Shown here: positions 36,764 to 45,932 of the stretch, one piece after another
How the letters are laid out: the number at the start of each line of letters is the position of its first letter
Position numbering within the stretch: the stretch's first letter is position 1
Assembly: GCF_002109325.1 (NCBI RefSeq)
Contig: NZ_CP015348.1
Span: 1,068,501 to 1,132,500 of the forward strand
Source: Sporosarcina ureae
Lineage (GTDB): Bacteria; Bacillota; Bacilli; Bacillales_A; Planococcaceae
Reading direction: 5' to 3'
DNA length: 64,000 nucleotides
Made by a program: the position numbers and the translations under genes
The notes under the pieces: generated by a model
Told to the model about the DNA's origin: nothing
Databases searched by the model: none
The model's input: only the letters and a program-made list of their open reading frames with translations

Positions 36764-38062
36764 GTGTTTCAATTAAAGAAAAATCAAACGACTGTCAAAA
36801 CAGAACTTCTGGCGGGAATGACTACTTTCCTAACGATGGTTTATATTGTCATCGTCAATCCTATTATTTTATCCGAGGCCGGAGTTCCGTTTGATCAAGT
36901 CTTTTTAGCCACTATTATAGCCACTGTCATCGGTACGCTTTGGATGGCGTTATTTGCAAATTATCCTATCGCCATTGCACCCGGTATGGGATTGAACGCG
37001 TACTTTGCTTCTGTCGTTATCGGATCGGACGGTCAACTAGATTATCTGACGGCTTTTTCTGCAGTATTTATTGCAGGTCTCATCTTTGTATTATTATCGA
37101 TGACTTCTTTCCGAGAAAAACTAATTGAAGAAATTCCCGAAAACCTTAAACATGGGATCACAGCCGGAATTGGACTATTTATCGCATTCATCGGCCTGCG
37201 ATTATCAGGATTAGTCGTTCCGCATGAGTCCAATATCGTGCAGCTAGGGGAACTCACCTCGCCTGCCGTACTACTGACCTTGTTCGGATTACTCGTGACG
37301 ATTGTTTTGATGAACCGCAACGTCTATGGCGCTATATTCATTGGAATGATTGCAACAGGCCTTGTCGCATTTTTCACCAAGCAGTTACAATTCGATGGGG
37401 TTATGAAAATACCTCACCTTCCTGAAGGTATTCTTGTATGGAATCCAGTACTGGCAATGGGAGATGTTATTTCATACGGTTTATACGGTGTCGTCCTGTC
37501 GTTTTTACTTGTTACTTTATTCGATACAACCGGAACGATGATTGGAGTAGCTAAGCAAGCTGGACTCATGAAAGGTAATTCTTTACCTCGTGCACGCCAC
37601 GCGCTTCTAGCTGACTCAGTAGCCGCCACAGTCGGCTCAATGGTCGGAACTAGCCCTACATCGGCTTATGTTGAATCGTCGTCTGGCGTAGCTGTAGGTG
37701 GTCGTACAGGGTTGACTACTTTAACAGTTGCAGTGCTATTCATAGCCGCAGCATTTTTCAGTCCTATCGTCAGTGCTTTGTCTGGTGTCGCGGCTATTAC
37801 GGCACCTGCTTTGATTATTGTTGGTAGTTTGATGATCGGCGCAGTGAAAAATATCGATTGGGATTCATTCGACGAATCTTTCCCTGCATTTCTTGTCATT
37901 TTGACGATGCCGCTTACCTCAAGTATTGCGACTGGTATCGCACTCGGGTTTATCACATACCCGTTATTGAAAATTACAAAGGGCAAGGGTAAGCAAGTTC
38001 CTATGTTGATGTATATCTTCGCGGTACTATTCGCCTATCAGCTACTATTCCTGCCTCACTAA
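36764..38062 (+). CDS. NCS2-family purine permease (PbuG-like)
   Basis: A 432-residue transporter with 12-14 spans, of the AzgA/PbuG group that imports guanine, hypoxanthine or adenine with protons. Family motifs are AGMTTFLTMVYI (about 18-29), APGMGLNAYFA (about 74-84), FDTTGTMIGVAKQAGL (about 255-270) and GTSPTSAYVESSSGVA (about 298-313). The GTG at 36764 with AAGGAGAG upstream is preferred over an upstream in-frame start at 36641. The PurR-like boxes fit purine control. Confidence 0.92.
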   Translation: MFQLKKNQTTVKTELLAGMTTFLTMVYIVIVNPIILSEAGVPFDQVFLATIIATVIGTLWMALFANYPIAIAPGMGLNAYFASVVIGSDGQLDYLTAFSAVFIAGLIFVLLSMTSFREKLIEEIPENLKHGITAGIGLFIAFIGLRLSGLVVPHESNIVQLGELTSPAVLLTLFGLLVTIVLMNRNVYGAIFIGMIATGLVAFFTKQLQFDGVMKIPHLPEGILVWNPVLAMGDVISYGLYGVVLSFLLVTLFDTTGTMIGVAKQAGLMKGNSLPRARHALLADSVAATVGSMVGTSPTSAYVESSSGVAVGGRTGLTTLTVAVLFIAAAFFSPIVSALSGVAAITAPALIIVGSLMIGAVKNIDWDSFDESFPAFLVILTMPLTSSIATGIALGFITYPLLKITKGKGKQVPMLMYIFAVLFAYQLLFLPH

Positions 38063-38167
38063 GATTTGTTAGGAACCTGTCACATAAAATGACGAAGATT
38101 ATTTCATTTATATAATTTTTACGGTATACTGTACAAAGGACTATTGATTTCATAGGAGGTACAAACA

Positions 38168-38275
38168 ATGAGACTAATTCTAATTATGGCCGTTTGTTTT
38201 GCATTCTTATCTGCAATCTTGACTGGCGGATACGATAACAAGCCAGGCGAATCAAAAACGAACCAAATGAAGTAA
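38168..38275 (+). CDS. 35-residue membrane peptide
   Basis: ATG 7 bases after AGGAGGTAC, with one hydrophobic N-terminal helix (LILIMAVCFAFLSAIL) and a short polar tail (NKPGESKTNQMK). It is not a lipoprotein, since no Cys follows the helix. A strong terminator follows and a -10-like TATACT lies at about 38125, so it is probably expressed. Family not recognised. Confidence 0.7.
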   Translation: MRLILIMAVCFAFLSAILTGGYDNKPGESKTNQMK

Positions 38276-38280
38276 ATAGA

Positions 38281-38312
38281 AAAGGGATTGGCTATGAGCC
38301 AATCCCCTTTTT
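38281..38312. terminator. Bidirectional terminator
   Basis: AAAGGGATTGGCT-ATG-AGCCAATCCCCTTT with seven T residues on the plus side. It serves the small peptide gene and, from the other side, trmL. Confidence 0.92.
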
Positions 38313-38319
38313 TTATGCA

Positions 38320-38796
38320 TTATGTTAAATGTGCAAATTTCTGTTGACGAAGTGCTTCATAAATGAGGATCGCAGCCGTATTTGACAAGTTCAATGAACG
38401 GATGTGCTCATCGTTCATCGGTATGCGTAAACAACTCTCTTTATATTTCTCCGTAATTTCATTCGGCAAGCCGGTAGTCTCTTTTCCAAACACAAAGAAA
38501 ATATCCTTATTAGTATCCGAGTAATCAAACGTATCATAGCTCGTCTCTCCGAATTTTGTAATAAAATAAAACTCGCCTTCCGGATACGCGTCTATAAACT
38601 CCTGAATTCCTTCATGATACGTAATGTCAACATGTTCCCAGTAATCTAAGCCCGCCCGTTTTAACATTTTATCTTCAGTAGAAAAACCAAGTGGCTTTAT
38701 TAAATGGAGAGCTGTATCGGTTCCCGCACAAGTACGTGAAATATTCCCTGTATTTGCCGGAATTTGTGGTTCGAATAATGCAACGTGAATCGTCAT
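38320..38796 (-). CDS. trmL: tRNA (cytidine/uridine-34-2'-O)-methyltransferase TrmL
   Basis: A 158-residue SPOUT methyltransferase that 2'-O-methylates the wobble base of tRNA-Leu. It has the N-terminal EPQIPANTGNISRTC motif, FGKETTGLP (about 99-107) and the C-terminal knot LNLSNTAAILIYEAL. The ATG at 38796 has GAAGGT 6-7 bases upstream. It lies directly behind queG, another wobble-base modification gene. Confidence 0.95.
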   Translation of the reverse strand: MTIHVALFEPQIPANTGNISRTCAGTDTALHLIKPLGFSTEDKMLKRAGLDYWEHVDITYHEGIQEFIDAYPEGEFYFITKFGETSYDTFDYSDTNKDIFFVFGKETTGLPNEITEKYKESCLRIPMNDEHIRSLNLSNTAAILIYEALRQQKFAHLT

Positions 38797-38810
38797 CTTA
38801 CTACCTTCTT

Positions 38811-39950
38811 TCAATTTATGTGGAGCTGTTTCATAGCTTGTGTAATTTCACTTACGACAAACTCATCTTCTTCCGTAACCAAACTTTCAGTCAGCACATC
38901 TTGCGCTTCTATCTTTCCAATCTCACCAAGTGCCCAAGCCGCTGTTCCTCTAATCATTGGCCGCGGATCTTCTTTTAACAATCTCGTTAATTCAGGTATC
39001 GCTGATTCGTCTTTGAAATGCGCCAAAGCAATCAATGCATTTCGCTGAATTGGATTCTTTCCGCGCCAAGAGCCTGACATATAGCCATACTGCTCTTTGA
39101 ACTGTCGGTTGGATAAGGTCAATAGTGACAGCAGCAAAGGTTTCACAAGCTCCGGCTCAGGTGTGAATTCCAGCTGGTGTGTGTGATTCATTCCTTTGTT
39201 TTTCGGACAAACCGTTTGGCACGTATCACATCCATACAATCGATTTCCGATCTTATGTCGAAACTCTTCAGGTACAGGTTTCTTTGTTTGTGTCAAAAAT
39301 GCAATGCAACGCTGGGCATCTAATTGTCCTGGTTGTACAAGTGCACCTGTCGGACAGACATCCAAGCATAAATTACAATCTAGACACTGATCTTCCATCG
39401 GCTCATCTGGTGCAAACGGCAAATTCGTAATCATCTCACCCAAGTAAACATAAGATCCGAACTCCGGTGTAATGATCGAACAGTTCTTAGCTGACCAACC
39501 GATGCCTGCACGTTCTGCTACTGCACGATCTACAAGCTCTCCTGTATCTACCATGGAACGAAGTCGCGCATCTGGTACCTTAGTAAGAATGAATAATTCA
39601 AGCTGTGCTAGTTTGTCACGCAACACGGTATGATAATCTTCACCCCAAGAAGCCCTGCAAAACATACCACGACGTTCCCCTTTTTTCCCACGGGGACTAT
39701 CTGACATTTTTGAGGGGTACGCCACGGCTATAGCAATAATACTCTCTGCTTGATCTAGCAATAATAAAGGCTCTGTTCGTTTCTCTATATCCGGCTCTTC
39801 AAAACCGGATTGATAGTTCAATCGTTGCTGTTGTTTCAGACGATCTTTCAATTTCATAAACGGAGCTGCCGTCGTAAAACCAATTTTATCTATTCCAATG
39901 GACGCCGCAAACGTTTGTATTTCTTGCTGTAACTGAGCGACATTCACCAT
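38811..39950 (-). CDS. queG: Epoxyqueuosine reductase QueG
   Basis: QueG uses cobalamin and two [4Fe-4S] clusters to reduce epoxyqueuosine to queuosine in tRNA. The 379-residue protein has ferredoxin motifs CLDCNLCLDVCP (about 190-201) and CDTCQTVCPKN (about 240-250), plus a single Cys near RCIAFL. A C-terminal HEAT-like repeat domain (about 310-375) binds the tRNA. GGGAGG precedes the ATG. Followed by trmL. Confidence 0.95.
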   Translation of the reverse strand: MVNVAQLQQEIQTFAASIGIDKIGFTTAAPFMKLKDRLKQQQRLNYQSGFEEPDIEKRTEPLLLLDQAESIIAIAVAYPSKMSDSPRGKKGERRGMFCRASWGEDYHTVLRDKLAQLELFILTKVPDARLRSMVDTGELVDRAVAERAGIGWSAKNCSIITPEFGSYVYLGEMITNLPFAPDEPMEDQCLDCNLCLDVCPTGALVQPGQLDAQRCIAFLTQTKKPVPEEFRHKIGNRLYGCDTCQTVCPKNKGMNHTHQLEFTPEPELVKPLLLSLLTLSNRQFKEQYGYMSGSWRGKNPIQRNALIALAHFKDESAIPELTRLLKEDPRPMIRGTAAWALGEIGKIEAQDVLTESLVTEEDEFVVSEITQAMKQLHIN

Positions 39951-40002
39951 TCTCCGCCTCCCTTATGATAAGATGAAGTAAAATTACAAGCAGGTGGTAC
40001 TG

Positions 40003-40710
40003 ATGCAACTTACTGTTAATTCTTCTATATTCGCGAAAATCCCTGATTTTAAATTAGGCATAATCTATTATAACAAAACAATCGTCTCTGCATCACCTCA
40101 GATGCTAAAAGGACGACTACAATTATTTCAAGAACAATTATATTTCGAACTACTTGACAAAGACTTCGCAGATTTCAAAGGTCTAGCAGAATGGCAATCC
40201 ATCTGGACAACTCTTGGTGCAGACCTTTCGACTAAGCCACCAGCTCTTCAATTACTCTTACAGCAGATCAAAGATCGACACTATACTTCTTCTTTCCATA
40301 GTGCAGAAGATCTGAACACGTTCTTTTCCCTGCAATACGAAATCCCAACAGTTATTTACGATGCTGACAAAATAGCGGGAGATATTTTGTTGTCTGTCGG
40401 CAGCGCTGAGGACGGCTACGAAGGATTGAATAATCAATTCAATACCTTTGAAAACATCTTACTCCTAAGCGACGGTTACAGTCCATTTGGTAGCCCATAT
40501 GTCGATTCTATACGAACGGCCGTAACTGAGGAAACTGAAAACATTATACAACTGCTTTTCATTCATCCTTCATTGGAACAAGAAAAGGCTCAACAACTAG
40601 TCGAAGCTTGTGGTAAAATGTTCACTAGCATAAACGGTGGTGACTATCATAGTTCTGTAGTGGATAGTCAAAATCCTAACTTTATCCTAACAAAAGAGGT
40701 GGAATCATGA
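40003..40710 (+). CDS. B3/B4 tRNA-binding domain protein (PheT-related)
   Basis: A 235-residue stand-alone B3/B4 domain, as found in the beta subunit of phenylalanyl-tRNA synthetase. In free form it is thought to edit mischarged tRNA or bind amino acids. Family features are the N-terminal VNSSIFAKIPDFKLGIIYY, a central SLQYEIPTVIYDADKI and a C-terminal SPFGSPYVDSIRTAV. The ATG at 40003 lies 5 bases after AGGTGG, which overlaps the alternative GTG. It is coupled to the next gene by an ATGA overlap. Confidence 0.82.
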   Translation: MQLTVNSSIFAKIPDFKLGIIYYNKTIVSASPQMLKGRLQLFQEQLYFELLDKDFADFKGLAEWQSIWTTLGADLSTKPPALQLLLQQIKDRHYTSSFHSAEDLNTFFSLQYEIPTVIYDADKIAGDILLSVGSAEDGYEGLNNQFNTFENILLLSDGYSPFGSPYVDSIRTAVTEETENIIQLLFIHPSLEQEKAQQLVEACGKMFTSINGGDYHSSVVDSQNPNFILTKEVES

Positions 40711-41219
40711 ATATTACATTAGCCGAAGGCATTAAATTAAAAAGTATTCTATCCAAGCAAATACGTGAACTCGAAACAGAAGCCCAACGAGTGGCTTTCA
40801 TAACGATTGAAAAAGGTGCACCACGTCCAATAATTAGCCGAACATTACAAGACGTAGAAGCCGAGATGGAACAAGTTAGACTAGATCAACGCAAACTAGA
40901 TTATCTCATCTATGTAGCAAACAGCACAAATACAGTAGAATTTGAAAACCAACAACTGCCATTAGTTGAAGCCATTGAACTAGCTATCCAATTGCGTGCA
41001 AAGTCTTCTTACTATAAACAATTCTCTTTAGCGAGTAAAGAAGAAATACAATATGGTTTTGCCGAATCGACTACGATTTATCGTGTAGCATTGTTTGATC
41101 CAGAAGAATATCGATTGAAAGCACAACAAGCTGAAAAAGCAGCGCATCAATTATCGAATCGTATCAACATGAAAAACTATACAATCGTTCTCGACTTCGA
41201 TGGCGCTAATTACTTTTAA
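40707..41219 (+). CDS. Coiled-coil protein, possibly DIP1984-like
   Basis: A 170-residue mainly helical protein beginning ITLAEGIKLKSILSKQIRELETEA. The pattern of an N-terminal LAEGIKLK helix followed by long helices resembles the DIP1984/'septicolysin' family, but there are few fixed residues to check. No signal peptide or span. Start overlaps the stop of the B3/B4 gene (ATGA) with AGAGGTGG upstream, so the two are coupled. Confidence 0.6.
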   Translation: MNITLAEGIKLKSILSKQIRELETEAQRVAFITIEKGAPRPIISRTLQDVEAEMEQVRLDQRKLDYLIYVANSTNTVEFENQQLPLVEAIELAIQLRAKSSYYKQFSLASKEEIQYGFAESTTIYRVALFDPEEYRLKAQQAEKAAHQLSNRINMKNYTIVLDFDGANYF

Positions 41220-41582
41220 CCTCAAAAAGGTGAGACTCCTTTTTGAGGCGTAGAGTGGGGAATATGAACACAAACTTGCTAAACCCATTACTTGTTACCC
41301 TTTACACATTGACCAATGACCCATTACCAACCACGTCCATGGCAATGAACCCTTACTGAGTAACACCCTTTCATATTTCTCCTCTATGGCCTGCTGCCTG
41401 TCATTTTGACAGACAGCAGGTATTTTTATATTTTGTCATGATAAAAAAGAGGCGGGATCTAGCTAGCCCAGAAATAATCTGGAGAATAGTGATTCAGCAT
41501 TTCTTGAAGTCTCATCCTTATAAATACTTTAAATTTGGGTAGACTAAAGTGAAATAAATAATTGGGATGAGGAGTCATGACT
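41220..41582. other. Gene-poor gap with two hairpins
   Basis: CCTCAAAAAGG/CCTTTTTGAGG (41220-41249) follows the stop at once, and a typical terminator lies at 41390. Between them a 31-codon frame (41263-41358) has only a poorly spaced GTGGGG and is not called. The rest is AT-rich leader DNA for the Gln-rich gene. Confidence 0.6.
41390..41427 (+). terminator. Terminator
   Basis: CCTGCTGCCTGTC/GACAGACAGCAGG stem with an ATTTT loop, followed by TATTTTTATATTTT. Confidence 0.85.
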
Positions 41583-41963
41583 ATGTCAAACAAGCCGCAA
41601 GGTCAAAGCTATAAAGAACAACAAATGAAACGGCAGCAACAACAATTGAAGGATAACCAATCGCTAGTAGAACAACAATTCGATACAAAAAAGAAGATGG
41701 CGTTGCAAGCGATGCAACAGGCGGTACAATCACTTCAGCAAATGTCCTCTATGTCGGACTTGGCAACGTTACAACAAGCACAACAACAACTCCAACAAGC
41801 AGTTCAGCAGCTAAATTATATGCAAGGCATCTCCATTACACAATCTACAACTGCTGAACAACAGCAACTAGAACAAGTACAACAACAAATTGAACAAGCC
41901 GCACAAACACTTCAGCTCATTCAATCACTTAACAGCGGAAATCAAAGCTTTAAAAAAGGGTAA
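41583..41963 (+). CDS. Glutamine-rich coiled-coil protein
   Basis: A 126-residue protein in which close to a third of the residues are Gln. It is predicted to form a long amphipathic helix (LQQAQQQLQQAVQQLNYM and similar). No Cys, no span, no signal. The ATG at 41583 is 8 bases after GAGGAG, while the ATG at 41577 is too near it. Terminator behind. I recognise no function, and a scaffold or spore-related role is only a guess. Confidence 0.75.
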   Translation: MSNKPQGQSYKEQQMKRQQQQLKDNQSLVEQQFDTKKKMALQAMQQAVQSLQQMSSMSDLATLQQAQQQLQQAVQQLNYMQGISITQSTTAEQQQLEQVQQQIEQAAQTLQLIQSLNSGNQSFKKG

Positions 41964-41965
41964 AA

Positions 41966-42009
41966 AACACATCCAGAACTTTCTACTTTGAAAGTCTTGG
42001 ATGTGTTTT
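41966..42009. terminator. Bidirectional terminator between convergent genes
   Basis: AAAACACATCCAGAACTTTC pairs with GAAAGTCTTGGATGTGTTTT with small bulges. T tracts occur on both strands. On the minus strand the first arm is the end of the 2Fe-2S subunit gene. Confidence 0.85.
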
Positions 42010-42495
42010 ATTTATGGAATGATCATTTGATCCAATCAATGAATTCACTGCATCTTTAATTTCTTGATATCCTGTACATCTGCAAATATTGGATTGTAAC
42101 CACTTCTCTACGATTTCTTCATTCGCATTTGGATGGTCGGTCAGTAACGCATGACAATTGACGATAAAACCGGGTGTACAAAACCCGCATTGAATTGCCC
42201 ATTTATCAACAAAAGCTTCTCGAACAGGCGAATCTAATAGTCCTTCAATTGTTGTGATTGGTAAATCAACAACTTCAACTGCCAATGATAGGCATGAATG
42301 GCTAGGTTCTCCGTTAATAAGTACCGTGCATGCCCCGCAATCCCCATTTTCACACGACTGTTTGGCGCCTGTTAATCCAAGCTTTTCCCTTAAAGTAGAC
42401 AGCAAAGTATCCGCGTTTCGAACAGCCACTTCCTGTGTTTCCCCGTTCACATGTAAATGAATAAAAGCTTTAGATGCTGTGTTTTGCTTATTCAT
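41983..42495 (-). CDS. Molybdo-hydroxylase 2Fe-2S subunit (PucE/XdhC-small type)
   Basis: A 170-residue iron-sulfur subunit of a xanthine-dehydrogenase-like enzyme that passes electrons from the molybdenum centre to FAD. Plant-type cluster ligands CENGDCGAC...C are near 45-70, and the second cluster CGFCTPGF...CRCTGY is near 103-145. Size matches PucE (about 173). Its ATG overlaps the stop of the FAD subunit. The last codons form one arm of the terminator. Confidence 0.92.
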   Translation of the reverse strand: MNKQNTASKAFIHLHVNGETQEVAVRNADTLLSTLREKLGLTGAKQSCENGDCGACTVLINGEPSHSCLSLAVEVVDLPITTIEGLLDSPVREAFVDKWAIQCGFCTPGFIVNCHALLTDHPNANEEIVEKWLQSNICRCTGYQEIKDAVNSLIGSNDHSINKTHPRLSK

Positions 42496-43328
42496 TCGCC
42501 CATCTCCATTTCTTCTATGACATCTAGCAACACATTTTTTAACACAAATGCCCTATACTCTCTAGAACCTTGGAGATCATCCACGATACTTGAAGGCAGA
42601 TTGTCCATGACTTTGTCTATTCTATCCATAACAGGGATGGTTAAATCATTTATGATCGTCTCTATTTCACTAGATCTGAAAGGATAATTACACACACCGC
42701 TAAAAGCAATACGTAATCGGTTTCCCTTCAAAATTGCTGCTACCGATACGACAGGATAACCTACTTTCGAAAATTTCGTCCTTTTTAGACTTATATACGG
42801 TAGATCGATATAGGATGAATCAATAATAATTTGAAGAAGTAATTCCCCTGGAGACAGTTTTATTTTCCTATCAAATAGGGACTGTAAGGAGACAACTCTT
42901 TCATCAGTCCCCTTCAAAACTTTTACTTTCGCATCTACTAGCAAAAGTGGTAAAATACTTTCCTTATATATCAATTCACTATTAATATTCCCACCTATTG
43001 TAATTTTGTTTCGCGAGGTGTGATCTGCGATTTGTTCCACAGTAGCCCCTAGAAACGGAAATAGGTTGGAATCCGTAATTTTATTTAATGAAACCGCCGC
43101 TCCAATTAGTAAATCACCGCCACGCATTTCCAACACATTACATTCAGGAATTCCTTTACTATCAATGATCGCATCTGCATAAATCTTGTTCATACGGGCA
43201 AAGGTAATAAATTCAGTGCCACCCGATATGAACAAGGCCTTTTCACCTTGTTCATGAACCTCGTTGTACATATCTATTATTTCCGTAACGGAAGAAGGTT
43301 TAAAGTACGTAAAATCAAAAGAAATCAT
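42492..43328 (-). CDS. Molybdo-hydroxylase FAD-binding subunit (PucC type)
   Basis: A 278-residue FAD subunit of the CoxM/PucC class. The FAD motifs are weakly kept: SGGTEFITFARMNK (about 35-48) stands where AGGTDLLV is usual, and NKITIGGNINSE (about 107-118) takes the place of TIGGNI. Length matches PucC (277). Start overlaps the large-subunit stop by ATGA, with GGAGGG upstream. Confidence 0.9.
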   Translation of the reverse strand: MISFDFTYFKPSSVTEIIDMYNEVHEQGEKALFISGGTEFITFARMNKIYADAIIDSKGIPECNVLEMRGGDLLIGAAVSLNKITDSNLFPFLGATVEQIADHTSRNKITIGGNINSELIYKESILPLLLVDAKVKVLKGTDERVVSLQSLFDRKIKLSPGELLLQIIIDSSYIDLPYISLKRTKFSKVGYPVVSVAAILKGNRLRIAFSGVCNYPFRSSEIETIINDLTIPVMDRIDKVMDNLPSSIVDDLQGSREYRAFVLKNVLLDVIEEMEMGE

Positions 43329-45670
43329 TTAGTTCCCTCCTTCTTCTTTTGCCAAATGGATTCTGGTGTAAGTGGTAATTCATTTAACTCCACATCAGTT
43401 GCAATGGAAAGACTGTTTGCCAAACATGCGGGTGCTCCAATAACGCCATATTCACCTATTCCACGGGCACCAAAAGGTCCATCAATTGCTGGGCTTTCGA
43501 TAAAATCCACATGATATTCTGTCGGTTGTTCACCATAGCGCAACATTGGATAGCCCCGAAGGTCTGAGTTTTGTACAATTCCCTGATCATCAAAGACAAA
43601 CTTTTCGCTTGTCGCATAACTCAAGCCCATATACATGCCGCCACGCATTTGTTGTGTGGCTGTCATCGGGTTAATAATGGTGCCTCCGTCAAGGACCGTG
43701 ACGCCTTTTAAAATAGAATACGTAAAATCCCTTGTGTCTAATTCAATTTCTACAGCTTGTACACCAACCGACCACCACGGTCCGGGCTTCCCAAAACCGG
43801 TTTGTTGATCCATCGGCGTTAAATGTCGCTGTATATGTTTCCCGATACCGACAATTTGTCCTTCTATTGAATGCCCACTTGGATACGTATAACCCAAGGA
43901 AATATCCTTAATATCCACACCAAATGTAGGATCAGGCTTTAAGTACACCCTTCCACCGCCAACTTCTAAGTCATCAGGAGAACATTGCAACACAACGGCA
44001 GCTGTTTTCTTTAACTGTGCAATTGCATGATCTGCAGCGTATACGACAGCCCTACCCGCTAAAAAAGTTGAACTGCTCGCAACGGTACGCCATTGGTGAG
44101 GGTCGTATTGTGTATTGACTTCCATTGTGACATGAACTTTATTCATGTCCATGCCTAACTTTTCTGCAAGAATTTGTCCGAGTATCGTTTTAGTTCCTTG
44201 TCCTAACTCTATCGCTGCACAATTCAAATTCACGCTACCGTCTGCTTCAAAAATAATAATGGCGCCTGCCTGTGCATTTGTAGCCGTCGTGGAAGTTTTC
44301 CAAAACGTACTAATCCCTTTCGCGCGCACTTTGTTCTTTCCACTCTTAACTTTTTGTCCTTCATCCCACTTGATTAACTCTTTAGCACGGTTAATGCATT
44401 TCTCCAAATCGCCAATATTATTCGCTGTCAAGACGGTTTGAGTCGGAGTTGTATCTCCTGGTTTAATACCATTCATCATACGAAACTGAAGAGGATCCAT
44501 TTGTAACTTCTCAGCTAGCTGATCCATTGTTCGTTCAACTGCAAATGTTAGCTCGGGATGTCCATATCCCCTAAATGAAGTCGCAAAAGGATGATTTGTA
44601 TACATACAATATGAGTCACACCATACATTTGGAATGTTATAAGGACCTGTACAATCAAGTGCCGCCGCCCTTGTAATCCCTGCGGCTTGATCAGAATACG
44701 CACCTGAATCCAGTAAATACGTATATTTCCCCGCTACCAACTTCCCTTCTTTCGTTACCCCAAGCTGAACGGTTGCGTCGAAGCCAATTCGACAAGGTGC
44801 TGTTGTCATATCTTCTTCTCGGTCAAACTCCAATTTCACTAATTTTCCACCAACTGCTTTCGAAGCCAAATAAGCAAGTGGTTCTAACTGAACAGTTCCC
44901 TTCCCACCAAACGCACCACCTACCATCGGAATATGAACGAGGATATCTCCAACGTCGACATTAAAAAATTGGTTGAGCACTTTTTTGATTGTAAATGGTG
45001 ACTGACTACAGGAGTGGACAATGACCTTGCCCGCTGGATTAATTTCAACTCGCGTACTTCTCGTTTCCATCGCGACATGATCTGAAAGATTAAATGAATA
45101 AGTCGCTGTGATGGTTTCCTCACAATTTGCCCAAGCTGCATCAAAGTCACCTTTACGAATTTTAATATGACTCCCAATATTTGTAGACGCTTTTGGATAG
45201 ACATCGCTTATGATTTTCGTGTATTGTTCAGCGTTGTCATGTACAAGTGGCGCATCTTTTAGAAATGCTTGTTGCACGGAGTTCACAATAGGTAAAGGTT
45301 CATATACAACTTTCACTTTCTCGGTTGCACGTTTTGCCTGATGTTCATGATCTGCTACGATAATCGCCACAGGTTCACCATAATAACGGACTTTCTCAAA
45401 TGCCAATGGAGGTCGGTCCGCCAATATAGGTCCTATATGGAACGGAAACATATTGCCAGTAACAATTGCACGCACACCAGGCATTTTCCATGCTTCAGTC
45501 GTATCTACGGAAATAATTTTGGCATGGGCTTGTGTGCTTTTCACAAGTTTGGCATGCATAAGTCCAGGAGCTGAGTAATCCCCTATATACCTAACTTTTC
45601 CTGTCGATTTTTCCACCGCATCAATCCGTTGTTCTGGTTTCCCAACTGTGGACCATGGTTTATTGGTCAT
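43325..45670 (-). CDS. Molybdo-hydroxylase large (Mo-cofactor) subunit, xanthine dehydrogenase-like (PucD type)
   Basis: The 781-residue catalytic subunit binds molybdopterin cytosine dinucleotide. Blocks seen include VGGAFGGKG (about 243), SFRGYGHPE (about 370), IELGQGTKTILGQI (about 487), SSSTFLAGRAV (about 538) and the active-site loop PFGARGIGEYG (about 740), with the catalytic Glu. The XDH/CoxL fold is clear. Xanthine is the likely substrate given PucA/PucB-like partners and a purine permease nearby, but another purine or N-heterocycle is possible. AGGAGG precedes the ATG. Confidence 0.92.
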   Translation of the reverse strand: MTNKPWSTVGKPEQRIDAVEKSTGKVRYIGDYSAPGLMHAKLVKSTQAHAKIISVDTTEAWKMPGVRAIVTGNMFPFHIGPILADRPPLAFEKVRYYGEPVAIIVADHEHQAKRATEKVKVVYEPLPIVNSVQQAFLKDAPLVHDNAEQYTKIISDVYPKASTNIGSHIKIRKGDFDAAWANCEETITATYSFNLSDHVAMETRSTRVEINPAGKVIVHSCSQSPFTIKKVLNQFFNVDVGDILVHIPMVGGAFGGKGTVQLEPLAYLASKAVGGKLVKLEFDREEDMTTAPCRIGFDATVQLGVTKEGKLVAGKYTYLLDSGAYSDQAAGITRAAALDCTGPYNIPNVWCDSYCMYTNHPFATSFRGYGHPELTFAVERTMDQLAEKLQMDPLQFRMMNGIKPGDTTPTQTVLTANNIGDLEKCINRAKELIKWDEGQKVKSGKNKVRAKGISTFWKTSTTATNAQAGAIIIFEADGSVNLNCAAIELGQGTKTILGQILAEKLGMDMNKVHVTMEVNTQYDPHQWRTVASSSTFLAGRAVVYAADHAIAQLKKTAAVVLQCSPDDLEVGGGRVYLKPDPTFGVDIKDISLGYTYPSGHSIEGQIVGIGKHIQRHLTPMDQQTGFGKPGPWWSVGVQAVEIELDTRDFTYSILKGVTVLDGGTIINPMTATQQMRGGMYMGLSYATSEKFVFDDQGIVQNSDLRGYPMLRYGEQPTEYHVDFIESPAIDGPFGARGIGEYGVIGAPACLANSLSIATDVELNELPLTPESIWQKKKEGTK

Positions 45671-45695
45671 TCACTTAACGCCTCCTGAACTATAG

Positions 45696-45887
45696 TTATC
45701 GAGCTACTATAATGACTGTGTCCTTGTTCACTTCATGTGCTGAAGCATCCATAATTTTCTCAATCGTCATGCTTATTTCTTGTAATTCCATTTCATTTAT
45801 CACAATGAAAACAGGCGCTCCTCCCCCTTGAATTACTTCGGGCTTCGTTGTAATAACTGCAACAATTTCCGCGTGTTGATTTTCCAA
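45696..45887 (-). CDS. Capping complex subunit for YIEGIA
   Basis: A 63-residue protein with the recognisable pattern HAEIVAVITTKPEVIQGGGAPVFIV and a C-terminal helix-strand (TIEKIMDASAHEV, TVIIVAR). The TTG at 45887 lies 9 bases after TTTGGAGG. The TTG at 45896 touches the Shine-Dalgarno. It follows the YIEGIA gene by 45 bp and precedes the large molybdo-hydroxylase subunit by 25 bp, so it seems part of that operon. Confidence 0.72.
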   Translation of the reverse strand: MENQHAEIVAVITTKPEVIQGGGAPVFIVINEMELQEISMTIEKIMDASAHEVNKDTVIIVAR

Positions 45888-45932
45888 TTTACTCAACCTC
45901 CAAATACAAAATCCATAAATAACACTATTATT

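Noticed and set aside
41263..41358. 31-codon frame starting MNTNLLNPLL
   Set aside because: Its purine-rich site is only three bases from the ATG, and it lies between two hairpins without coding signal. Kept only as a remark.
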